Assembly: GCA_007125435.1 (NCBI GenBank)
Contig: SLDF01000425.1
Span: 1 to 20,840 of the forward strand
Source: Saprospiraceae bacterium
GTDB lineage: Bacteria > Bacteroidota > Bacteroidia > Chitinophagales > Saprospiraceae
Direction of reading: 5' to 3'
DNA length: 20,840 nucleotides
Part shown: positions 1-6,672 of the stretch, piece after piece
Layout of the letters: each line of letters starts with the position of its first letter
Numbering within the stretch: the stretch's first letter is position 1
The notes under the pieces: generated by a model
What the model was told of the DNA's origin: nothing
Seen by the model: only the letters and a program-made list of their open reading frames with translations
The model's database searches: none
Made by a program: the position numbers and the translations under genes

Positions 1-170
1 GTATAAATCAAAATTATCAAGCAGTAACATTGCAAAATGTTGCGATCCAGATATTGAAGGGGGTATTAGAGGTAGCCTAACAGGATTGACTATGGCTCAT
101 TCACAAAATCACTTATTTTTTCGCCTTTTTAACCCTCATTACGAATTTCCAATGCATAATCCGGGTTTAA
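1..170. other. left-edge non-coding stretch
   Basis: No gene is supported here. One plus-strand frame stays open from base 2 to 234, but it has no start, runs through a terminator hairpin and gives an unconvincing protein. A minus-strand promoter candidate lies at 9-36, so this is probably the space between the gene ending at 207 and a minus-strand gene off the left edge. Confidence 0.4.
9..36 (-). promoter_or_regulatory. candidate Bacteroidota promoter pointing off the left edge
   Basis: Read on the minus strand, TTTG (33-36) is followed after 16 bases by TAATTTTG (9-16). This matches the -7 box TAnnTTTG with a -33 TTTG known from Bacteroidota; the spacing is slightly short. It would drive a minus-strand gene outside the window. 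It lies beyond the terminator of the upstream minus-strand gene, as expected for a new unit. AT-rich DNA gives chance matches, so this is tentative. Confidence 0.35.
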
Positions 171-208
171 AAAAAGGCAAGTGTTTCAGAAGCACTTGCC
201 TTTTTTTT
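171..208. terminator. bidirectional intrinsic terminator
   Basis: GGCAAGTG (176-183) pairs with CACTTGCC (193-200); up to three more pairs reduce the loop to CAG. A run of A precedes the stem and a run of eight T follows it, so it can end transcription in both directions. The gene on the minus strand ends at 207, so its stop codon lies at the edge of the A/T tract and this is its natural terminator. Confidence 0.85.
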
Positions 209-1304
209 ATAGCATCTTGGATTTGAGTAGATCTAAGTCTACATTATCGTTGATCAGCTCAATAGCACGCATCACCTTCCAGGGCGTATCTTTATTGATC
301 TTCACTTCTATCCTACTGATTTTAATGACAGAGCCATACGTATCGAGGTGGGTACTGACCAATGGAATCTCAAATTCTTTAACGAACTCTACAGTTTTCT
401 CGCTAAAATCACCTTGACCGGTAGCGACTATACCGGCAAGTGGTGGCCCATCCAATTCAAATCTTTTGGTCAAATATCTAATGGTGGTCACCGCCTCATC
501 AACTTTTGGAGCCGAAACAACCAGCAACAAATTCTTTTCTTTCTGGATTTTCTCAGCGTCTATTAGTGACCCTGCCAAAAAGGACTCTACCTGATTATCC
601 AGCTTCTGAGGATTATACAATACCTTTCCATATATAGAATCTACAACGGACCACAACAATGGGTATGCCAGCGATTCATCATAAGGTAATGCACCAAGAA
701 AAGGTAGATTTTGGTCCTTTAACCAAATTGACATGTACCGGGTTACTTTATCAAGCTTATCCTGCAAAACTTTATTCACGATCACACCTAAAATCGGAAC
801 ACCCTGCTCTCTGAACAATGCCAAACTCATATTAAGCTTATCAATAGCAGAACCAATACCACCTTCGATGATAAATACGACTCCGGCACCAAGCATTTTC
901 GCTACTTTGGCGTTTGATAGGCCTACTACAGAGCCCACACCCGGGTGCCCTGTACCTTCATAAATTACCAGGTCAAACTCCCTCTCCAATTGGTTGCTAG
1001 CTGAAAGAATACGATCCTCGTAGTTATATGATGATGGGTCATCCAGGTAATCAGAAGTAGCCCCCTTACCCAAAATCACAGGACTGTGTAATTCCGGTTT
1101 AATATCAAAGTTGATCAAGTCAGCAAAAAGTATGGTATCCTTATCAACAGGACTTGCATCGATTTTTACAGCTTGCTGACCTACCGGCTTACAGTAGCCA
1201 ACGTTTATTCCCATTTGCCCAAAACAAGAGGCTAGCCCAAGTGTAGATGTCGTCTTACCAACATGCTGACTGCTGGCTGAGACATAGATTGATTTATATT
1301 TCAT
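207..1304 (-). CDS. BioD-like P-loop / DRTGG-domain protein (phosphotransacetylase-family N-terminal type)
   Basis: 365 residues. Residues 1 to about 210 form a dethiobiotin-synthetase-like P-loop domain. The start MKYKSIYVSASSQHVGKTT carries a Walker A-like loop with G16-K17-T18, and the first glycine of the classic motif is replaced by serine. Residues about 215-325 match the DRTGG domain, the regulatory module also found in large phosphotransacetylases and in CBS/DRTGG proteins. The catalytic phosphotransacetylase domain is absent, so despite the name often given to this family it should not make acetyl-CoA. The role is probably nucleotide- or ligand-dependent regulation, but this is inferred. 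No membrane segment or signal peptide is seen. It is transcribed alone, divergently from the M23 gene, and ends in a strong terminator. A near-match to a -7 box (TAGATTTTG, one base too long) lies on its strand at 1363-1371. Confidence 0.75.
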   Translation of the reverse strand: MKYKSIYVSASSQHVGKTTSTLGLASCFGQMGINVGYCKPVGQQAVKIDASPVDKDTILFADLINFDIKPELHSPVILGKGATSDYLDDPSSYNYEDRILSASNQLEREFDLVIYEGTGHPGVGSVVGLSNAKVAKMLGAGVVFIIEGGIGSAIDKLNMSLALFREQGVPILGVIVNKVLQDKLDKVTRYMSIWLKDQNLPFLGALPYDESLAYPLLWSVVDSIYGKVLYNPQKLDNQVESFLAGSLIDAEKIQKEKNLLLVVSAPKVDEAVTTIRYLTKRFELDGPPLAGIVATGQGDFSEKTVEFVKEFEIPLVSTHLDTYGSVIKISRIEVKINKDTPWKVMRAIELINDNVDLDLLKSKML

Positions 1305-1621
1305 ACGTTGTTATCGGGTAATTATTCAGGTTGTATTCTTTTTTTGCGCTGCACAATTTAAGCAAAATCTATTAAAAATGAAGCCCCTAATAGTCTTTTT
1401 TTGGTAAACTCCGTTTCTCGATTTGACGATCATAATGCCTGCAATTTGTATTCGGCAAGCACAATATGTCAACTAGCGACCCTATCTATATCAAACCAGC
1501 CACATGATCTTTGCGCGTTTATAGATCTTATTTGCATTAGCATCCTCCATCGAAATTTGGAATACATAATACGAGTCTTATGTTTTACCATTTTACGATA
1601 CCTTTATCTTACTTTTGCGAC
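1305..1621. other. divergent intergenic region
   Basis: About 317 bases between two divergent genes. It holds the plus-strand -7 box at 1610-1617 and a weak minus-strand near-match at 1363-1371. Overlapping reading frames here have no family resemblance. No repeat or RNA gene was seen. Confidence 0.5.
1610..1617 (+). promoter_or_regulatory. -7 box TACTTTTG, nearly leaderless
   Basis: TACTTTTG fits TAnnTTTG exactly and is followed by CGAC and then ATG at 1622. With initiation usually about 5-7 bases after this box, the mRNA would start at or just before the ATG. No well-placed -33 TTG is visible. The box supports 1622 over the in-frame ATG at 1580, which lies upstream of the promoter. Confidence 0.6.
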
Positions 1622-2269
1622 ATGGAGGATTCAATTCATTTATTTCCTATACTTGGAGAACCCGCTAAGAAAGAAAAATGGTTAAAAATCGACTTAGCTC
1701 AACCAAAAATATTGCAGAAAGTGAATGAGCCGGCTCTTGACTATTTGTATAGAGTACTCGATCATCATAACGCCTTTAAAAACGGTGTCATTTTATATGG
1801 TGGCTATTTAGAAAAGCGAATTTATTATAGTCAAAGCTCTCACTTCAAAAATGATGCTGAGAATAGGAATATCCACATTGGTATTGATTTATGGGCCGTG
1901 GCAAGTACAAATATCTATGCACCATGCGACCTGACCATTCACAGCATAAAATACAATGATAATTATCTGGACTACGGAGGAACAATTATTGCTTGTACTG
2001 ATGATGGCATTCATCTTCTATTCGGTCATGTAAGCAAGGGTAGTTTACAAGCACTAGAGATCAATCAAAAAGTTTTAAAAGGTAATATTATAGCCTGTTT
2101 GGGAAATGAAGCTGAAAATGGAGGTTGGCCGCCACACCTTCACTTTCAATTAATCAAAGATATGAGCGATTATTATGGCGATTATCCCGGTGTAGTCAAT
2201 GAAAACTACATAGATTTCTACAAATCAAACTGTCCTGACCCTAGTGAATATATAGCCGAAATTTCATAA
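1622..2269 (+). CDS. M23-family metallopeptidase, apparently without signal peptide
   Basis: 215 residues from the ATG at 1622; the in-frame ATG at 1580 would precede the promoter. The M23 (LytM-type) core runs from about residue 80 to 190: HIGID supplies H85 and D89, FGHV supplies H136, and PHLHF supplies H172 and H174, together the expected zinc-binding and catalytic set. Family members normally cut peptide bonds in peptidoglycan. This one starts MEDSIHLFPILGEP with no hydrophobic leader, so it appears cytoplasmic. The pattern around HIGIDLW, ENGGWPPHLHFQ and GDYPGV resembles the M23 module that also occurs fused to aminotransferase/phosphotransferase proteins, so a non-wall substrate is possible. 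panC follows after 41 bases on the same strand and may share its transcript. The family call is firm; the role is unknown. Confidence 0.8.
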   Translation: MEDSIHLFPILGEPAKKEKWLKIDLAQPKILQKVNEPALDYLYRVLDHHNAFKNGVILYGGYLEKRIYYSQSSHFKNDAENRNIHIGIDLWAVASTNIYAPCDLTIHSIKYNDNYLDYGGTIIACTDDGIHLLFGHVSKGSLQALEINQKVLKGNIIACLGNEAENGGWPPHLHFQLIKDMSDYYGDYPGVVNENYIDFYKSNCPDPSEYIAEIS

Positions 2270-2310
2270 CCTTATCATTTTATTCACCATTAGGCTTCCG
2301 CATACCAATT

Positions 2311-3165
2311 ATGAGTATAACAATTTTTAAAAGATCAGAAGACCTTATTCACCACGTCAACGAAGAAAAAAAGAAAGGTTGCTCCATTGGCTTTGTGCCC
2401 ACTATGGGAGCTTTGCATCAAGGACATATCAGCCTAATAGAAGCCTCTGCTATTCAATGTGATGTGACGGTTTGCTCAATCTTTGTCAACCCTACACAGT
2501 TTAATGATAAAAAAGATCTAGAGACCTATCCTAGAAATCTTTGCAGCGACATCAAAGTTTTAATGGATAGCAGCTGCGACATTCTCTTTGCGCCAGACGT
2601 GCATGAAATATACCCACATGAATCAGGATTTGTGCCTAGTCCTGAGTTGTCATGGGCTGGGAAAGTGATGGAGGCAGCGCATAGGCCAGGTCATTATGAC
2701 GGAGTCATGCAGGTAGTGTACCGTCTTTTGGACATAGTTAAGCCTGATGTATTATTCATGGGACAAAAGGACTATCAGCAGCAGTTGATCATCAGACAAA
2801 TGATAGCAGCTTATGAGATCAAGACAAAGCTCGTCATGGTTCCTACTGAAAGAGAAGCCGATGGCATGGCGCTATCTTCACGCAATGTAAAACTTGATGA
2901 AGAATCAAGAATAAAGGCCACTATATTATCTAAGACACTTCATGACATTAAAAGTCAATTACCTCATGAAGATGTAAACAGCCTTCAGGAGAAGGGTATC
3001 AACCAAATAGCAGACAAAGGTCTCGAGGTAGAATACTTGCAAGTTGCTGATCAAAACACCTTGAAACCACTTTCAAAAGTGCATAAAGGCGAAAAAGTCG
3101 TCATATGCGTAGCAGCTAGAGCAGGAGACGTGAGATTGATAGACAACGTTTTATACCCTGATTAG
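2311..3165 (+). CDS. panC: pantothenate synthetase (pantoate-beta-alanine ligase)
   Basis: 284 residues, the usual length. It joins pantoate and beta-alanine using ATP, the last step of pantothenate synthesis, in the cytoplasm. Visible hallmarks are the nucleotide-binding HIGH-like segment PTMGALHQGH (residues 30-39), IFVNPTQF (57-64), GQKDYQQ (151-157) and the KMSKS-like region DGMALSSRN (184-192). The start is the ATG at 2311, right before the conserved N-terminus. It lies 41 bases behind the M23 gene. Its stop overlaps that of the convergent patatin gene. panD, which supplies the beta-alanine, begins 1.4 kb downstream on the same strand; panB and panE are not in the window. Confidence 0.97.
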   Translation: MSITIFKRSEDLIHHVNEEKKKGCSIGFVPTMGALHQGHISLIEASAIQCDVTVCSIFVNPTQFNDKKDLETYPRNLCSDIKVLMDSSCDILFAPDVHEIYPHESGFVPSPELSWAGKVMEAAHRPGHYDGVMQVVYRLLDIVKPDVLFMGQKDYQQQLIIRQMIAAYEIKTKLVMVPTEREADGMALSSRNVKLDEESRIKATILSKTLHDIKSQLPHEDVNSLQEKGINQIADKGLEVEYLQVADQNTLKPLSKVHKGEKVVICVAARAGDVRLIDNVLYPD

Positions 3166-4061
3166 TTTGACTGCTCTGACTTGTCACTAAATGCTTTTTT
3201 TGCCTTATCATAGCCCATCTTAATCATTTCTTCTGCTTTGTCAAACTCTAATGTACCACAGGCATTTCGCGGGATTTCAATAAGCACATCAGGGGTATAA
3301 GCTGCAAGCTTTTGCCGGGCAATTGCATTTTGCATGATATCAAAAGCTCTGTCAGCAATGTCATACATACCATAGCCTTCTTCCTCTTCACCGTCTTTTT
3401 TCTTGCTGTCAATTATATTGCTGACATAAGTTGAAATCTTTCTAAACAGCCCTTCATCTTGATTGGGCTGAATGCTCCTTTGCTTTTCCGCAGTATGTAT
3501 ATCCGGATCAGGCACACCTCCAAGATTGACAGCTACTATAGTATCAAATCCATCTTTAAATGCTGGCGCTATTGGTACAGGGTTAAGTACACCTCCATCG
3601 ATAAGCAATTTACCATCTTTACTAACCGGTGTTAAAAACAAGGGTAGTGACACCGACGCTCTAATGGCTTCAAATAACCCGCCTGAACAAATCCAAACTT
3701 CTTTTTCCGTTTTAATATCAGCTGCAATAGCCGTAAATGGGATATCCAGATCCTCTATATCCTTATTACCAATGAATGCCTCCAATTCGCTGATCACTTT
3801 GTCCCCTTTGATAAATCCATTCATACCCCATGAGAAATCCATTAGCTTCACCATATCCGTCTTCTTGAGATTCAACATCCATTCTTCGAGCTCATCGATC
3901 TTACCTCCTGCATAAACACCACCTACCAATGCACCAATGCTGCACCCTACTATTGACCCTATCTTATATTGTTGCTCAGATAAATATTTAATAACTCCAA
4001 TATGGGCTAAACCCCTGGCACCACCACTACCTAATACCAATGATATCGTTTTGTCTTTCAT
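3162..4061 (-). CDS. patatin-like phospholipase (RssA type)
   Basis: 299 residues. Patatin lipases use a Ser-Asp dyad to hydrolyse acyl esters of lipids. The glycine-rich oxyanion segment GSGGARG is at residues 11-17, the nucleophile elbow GCSIG at 39-43 (Ser41), and DGG at 155-157 (Asp155), so it should be active. There is no signal peptide, in line with small cytoplasmic RssA-type members. An acidic, charged stretch at about residues 185-235 separates the catalytic core from a helical tail. Its stop codon overlaps the panC stop in convergent orientation, with no terminator between them. A well-formed minus-strand promoter lies at 4438-4467, which implies an untranslated leader of about 370 bases. 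Confidence 0.9.
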   Translation of the reverse strand: MKDKTISLVLGSGGARGLAHIGVIKYLSEQQYKIGSIVGCSIGALVGGVYAGGKIDELEEWMLNLKKTDMVKLMDFSWGMNGFIKGDKVISELEAFIGNKDIEDLDIPFTAIAADIKTEKEVWICSGGLFEAIRASVSLPLFLTPVSKDGKLLIDGGVLNPVPIAPAFKDGFDTIVAVNLGGVPDPDIHTAEKQRSIQPNQDEGLFRKISTYVSNIIDSKKKDGEEEEGYGMYDIADRAFDIMQNAIARQKLAAYTPDVLIEIPRNACGTLEFDKAEEMIKMGYDKAKKAFSDKSEQSN

Positions 4062-4437
4062 CTTTAAAATGTTCTTTCAGTTAGCACTATATTACTTTGA
4101 ACTTATTCATTTTATTTGTTTTGGGCATCTCCCTTCTCCCCTATCCCACTAAAGTTCATAATTCAGAGAGTCCCCAATATTTTGACGGATTGCGACTCAT
4201 TGAGCTATGGGGAGAAGGGCCGCTACGCTCCGGGGCTCGCTGTTCGCTCGGTCCTTCGGACTCACTCGCATCCGCTCTTGACCCGCTACGCATCGCTGAT
4301 GCAATACTGTGCAATACATCAAATTTGTTGATATAAAAGAATTAATCTGGTCTTAATAAGTAATGATGAATTTCATTTCGTAATTCCCACCAAATGCCCT
4401 AGCTACTTATAAGCTATCTTATCCATATAAGTAAATA

Positions 4438-4467
4438 CAAATTTAAACTTTATCTGTATTCAACAAA
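4438..4467 (-). promoter_or_regulatory. promoter for the patatin gene, both boxes present
   Basis: On the minus strand TTTG (4464-4467) is followed after 18 bases by TAAATTTG (4438-4445). Both match the Bacteroidota -33 and -7 consensus at good spacing. Transcription would start near 4431 and run left to the patatin gene at 4061. This is the only promoter in the window where both boxes match exactly at a typical distance. Confidence 0.55.
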
Positions 4468-4560
4468 GCCAAGTATGACCCAAAATCATTTTCTAGCAAT
4501 TAAGCCCAATAATAAACAGTCGAATAAATAAATCAAAATGACTTTGTAATTAAAAATTTG

Positions 4561-4568
4561 TAATTTTG
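4561..4568 (+). promoter_or_regulatory. -7 box TAATTTTG, nearly leaderless, for panD
   Basis: TAATTTTG fits TAnnTTTG and is followed by CGCC and then the ATG at 4573. Box and start codon have exactly the same spacing as at the M23 gene. A TTTG at 4543-4546 is closer than usual for a -33 box. The transcript would have almost no leader. Confidence 0.6.
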
Positions 4569-4572
4569 CGCC

Positions 4573-4920
4573 ATGTTAATACATGTTTTCAAATCTAAGA
4601 TACACAGGGCAGTTGTTACCGAAGCTAACTTGAATTACATGGGTTCTATCACACTAGATGAATCACTCATGGAAGCTGCCAATATAGTACCCGGTGAGAA
4701 AGTGCAAATCGTCAACAACAACAATGGTGAGCGCTTCGAAACTTATGTCATCAAAGGAGAAAGAGACTCTGGTGTCGTATGTCTTAATGGCGCTGCAGCA
4801 AGAAAAGTACAGCCGGGTGATGTTGTCATTATCATTAGTTATGCTTTACTTACTCCTGATGAAGCAAAAGATTTTCAACCTATCACTGTATTCCCATCAG
4901 AAGGAAATTCTATCAAATAA
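4573..4920 (+). CDS. panD: aspartate 1-decarboxylase proenzyme
   Basis: 115 residues. It decarboxylates aspartate to beta-alanine for pantothenate synthesis. It is made as an inactive chain that cleaves itself between Gly24 and Ser25; here NYMGSITLD shows that junction at the canonical position, and the new N-terminal serine becomes the pyruvoyl cofactor. The N-terminus MLIHVFKSKIHRAVVTEANL fits the family closely, including Lys9, and so fixes the start. The gene for a membrane protein follows after 6 bases, so the two are almost certainly co-transcribed. panC, the next enzyme in the pathway, lies upstream on the same strand beyond the patatin gene. Confidence 0.97.
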   Translation: MLIHVFKSKIHRAVVTEANLNYMGSITLDESLMEAANIVPGEKVQIVNNNNGERFETYVIKGERDSGVVCLNGAAARKVQPGDVVIIISYALLTPDEAKDFQPITVFPSEGNSIK

Positions 4921-4926
4921 AGCTTT

Positions 4927-6000
4927 ATGGCATTGCCATCCCTAGTAAAAGATATACTAAAGATTCTACTATTCTTTGGAGTTGGGTTTACCATTCTTTA
5001 CTTCGTTTATCAAAGCCAAAATAAAGCATTTATAGAACAATGTCAGATTGATGGCTTACCATTGGATGAGTGCAGCTTATTGAAAAAAGTATGGTCTGAC
5101 ATCAAGTCTGTAAAGTGGATATGGTTATTAGTTGTTTTACTGTGCTTTAACATTAGCAACCTCTCCAGAGCATACAGATGGAAAATGATGAATGCCTCAC
5201 TCGGCTTAAATGTAAGGCTGTCCAATGCTTTTTTTACAGTAATGTTAGGCTATTTTGCAAATCTGGGTTTACCCAGAGCCGGAGAATTCGTTAGAGCCAC
5301 TGTTTTCGCAAAGTATGAATCCATAAGAGTCGAAAAAGTCATGGGTACTGTAGTATTGGACAGATTAATTGACATGATAACTGTAATTATGGTAGTCCTA
5401 TTGGCTATTCTCATAGAGTTTGATCTGTTGTTTGGCTTTCTTAAGAGCAATTTAGGTGGTGATAAGGAATGGCCAACGGGCTTACTCACCTATGTTGGTG
5501 TTTCAGGTATTGCAGTTTTAACCATCAGCTACCTCTTGAGAGAAAAGCTGCTGGAGCTAAGGATCGTACAAAAAGTCATAAGTTTATTACTTGGTTTCTG
5601 GGAAGGTATACAAAGTATAAGAACTATAAAAAAGCCCATCCCTTTTATTTTGCATTCAATAAATATATGGCTGATGTACTTTTTAATGACATACCTATGT
5701 TTTTATGCTTTCGAACCTACCAGTCATCTAGGCTTAACGGCCGGCTTAATCGTTTTTGTATTTGGTACTTTTGGTGTAGTCATACCATCCCCGGGTGGTA
5801 TGGGTACTTTTCATGCCTTGGCTGTTATAGCACTATCAATGTACGGTATTGCCGGAGATGAAGCCTTTTCTTTTGCCAATATTCTTTTCTTCACTGTGCA
5901 GATTGGCAGCAGCGTTTTACTTGGAATGATAGCATTAATAGCATTGCCAATCTTAAATAGACATTACAGTCCAAATAGATCACAAACGATCATTTCATAG
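4927..6000 (+). CDS. LPG synthase TM-domain / YbhN-AglD2-type membrane protein
   Basis: 357 residues with about eight hydrophobic segments, an inner-membrane protein of the family that includes the flippase domain of lysylphosphatidylglycerol synthase (UPF0104/YbhN). Family marks are RAYRW (81-85), the NLGLPRAGEFVR segment (112-123), and PSPGGMG (286-292) near the C-terminus. The catalytic lysyl-transferase domain of MprF is absent, so a role in moving or flipping lipids is inferred. It starts 6 bases after panD. No functional link to pantothenate is evident. A 7-bp inverted repeat (5998-6004 with 6019-6025) overlaps its stop codon, without a T tract. Confidence 0.85.
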   Translation: MALPSLVKDILKILLFFGVGFTILYFVYQSQNKAFIEQCQIDGLPLDECSLLKKVWSDIKSVKWIWLLVVLLCFNISNLSRAYRWKMMNASLGLNVRLSNAFFTVMLGYFANLGLPRAGEFVRATVFAKYESIRVEKVMGTVVLDRLIDMITVIMVVLLAILIEFDLLFGFLKSNLGGDKEWPTGLLTYVGVSGIAVLTISYLLREKLLELRIVQKVISLLLGFWEGIQSIRTIKKPIPFILHSINIWLMYFLMTYLCFYAFEPTSHLGLTAGLIVFVFGTFGVVIPSPGGMGTFHALAVIALSMYGIAGDEAFSFANILFFTVQIGSSVLLGMIALIALPILNRHYSPNRSQTIIS

Positions 6001-6102
6001 CTAAGGTCAACCCATCTATTAGCTAATGCAGGCAAAAAAATGACAACTTTCGAAATTTACCTCTAAACATCATAAATACTTATCAAATCTTGCTGTATTC
6101 CA

Positions 6103-6133
6103 TTGTGGATTCCACAAAATATATGTATATTTA
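6103..6133 (+). promoter_or_regulatory. candidate promoter with palindromic operator-like site
   Basis: TTG (6103-6105), a 20-base spacer and TATATTTA (6126-6133, one mismatch to TAnnTTTG) form a candidate promoter 39 bases before the next gene. The perfect palindrome TTGTGGATTCCACAA (6103-6117, 7-bp arms around one T) covers the -33 box, where a dimeric repressor could block RNA polymerase. There is no T tract, so it is not a terminator. Confidence 0.4.
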
Positions 6134-6172
6134 CAACTAGTTTAATCAACCGATAAAATATTATAATTATCG

Positions 6173-6595
6173 ATGACCATAAAGGCGATTGACTCGAAAC
6201 TAGACAATAAGCTTAAGGAGATTAGAGACGACCTATCTATTCCTGAATTCAGTGAATATACTGCTGAAACTAAAAACATTCAGTGGATTAACAATGAGTT
6301 GAGAAAAGCAAAAAACAATATGCTTTTCTACTTATGCTTGTTCATTTTTATTTGCGGCATCATTCTTCTCTTTGGTGTTCTGGGCATCTTAGATATTCTG
6401 GATTTTGAGATGAGTAGCCATACCTTATTTTCTACACTGATTTTGGTATTTAATGCTTTAGGCCTATTGAGCCTAAGATATCGTTATAAATTAAAAATGC
6501 AACGCCTTTTGTATGCCAAATATCTCAATGAAATCAAAATAGACCTTGAAGGTAATATCGAAACCCCTCGCAATCATTCGTTGAAAGTCAGTTAA
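6173..6595 (+). CDS. small membrane protein of unknown function
   Basis: 140 residues, not recognised. The first 48 residues are charged and soluble-looking (MTIKAIDSKLDNKL onward). Two hydrophobic segments follow, at about 49-76 and 84-102, joined by a short loop ending at DFEMSSH, and then a basic stretch RYRYKLKMQR. The layout suggests a helical hairpin in the inner membrane with both tails in the cytoplasm. There is no signal peptide. It stands alone between the flippase-like gene and the serine-hydrolase relative, with its own candidate promoter and palindrome upstream. No function can be given. Confidence 0.65.
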   Translation: MTIKAIDSKLDNKLKEIRDDLSIPEFSEYTAETKNIQWINNELRKAKNNMLFYLCLFIFICGIILLFGVLGILDILDFEMSSHTLFSTLILVFNALGLLSLRYRYKLKMQRLLYAKYLNEIKIDLEGNIETPRNHSLKVS

Positions 6596-6672
6596 TATCC
6601 ACTAATTGGTTTACTGTCTGTAATAACTCTTTTTAAATATCCGTTACCTTTTTATTAATCAAAATCCAAAAT

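Larger units (their letters stand above)
4062..4572. other. 511-base intergenic region with GC-rich patch
   Basis: From about 4195 to 4305 the sequence turns markedly GC-rich and repetitive, with recurring CGCTACGC, GGCTCGC, GTTCGCTCG and CACTCGC words. Small hairpins are visible: GTCC-TTC-GGAC and GCATC-GCT-GATGC. The rest is AT-rich. If the minus-strand promoter at 4438-4467 is real, the patch lies in the 5' leader of the patatin mRNA. The plus-strand panD -7 box is at 4561-4568. No coding region is supported; the frames open through the patch are low-complexity. Confidence 0.5.

Noticed and set aside
2..234. Open plus-strand frame at the left edge as the end of an upstream gene
   Set aside because: It runs through a strong terminator hairpin and its T run, has no start in the window, and the translation has no recognisable pattern.
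1580..1621. Longer N-terminus for the M23 peptidase
   Set aside because: The exact -7 box at 1610-1617 lies inside this extension, and conserved-looking sequence begins after 1622.
4097..4336. Plus-strand frames through the GC-rich patch as small genes
   Set aside because: Several frames are open only because the patch is low-complexity; the proteins show no family pattern and no -7 box matches.
5998..6025. TAGCTAA/TTAGCTA inverted repeat as terminator of the flippase-like gene
   Set aside because: Seven AT-rich pairs with a long loop and no T run; too weak to call.
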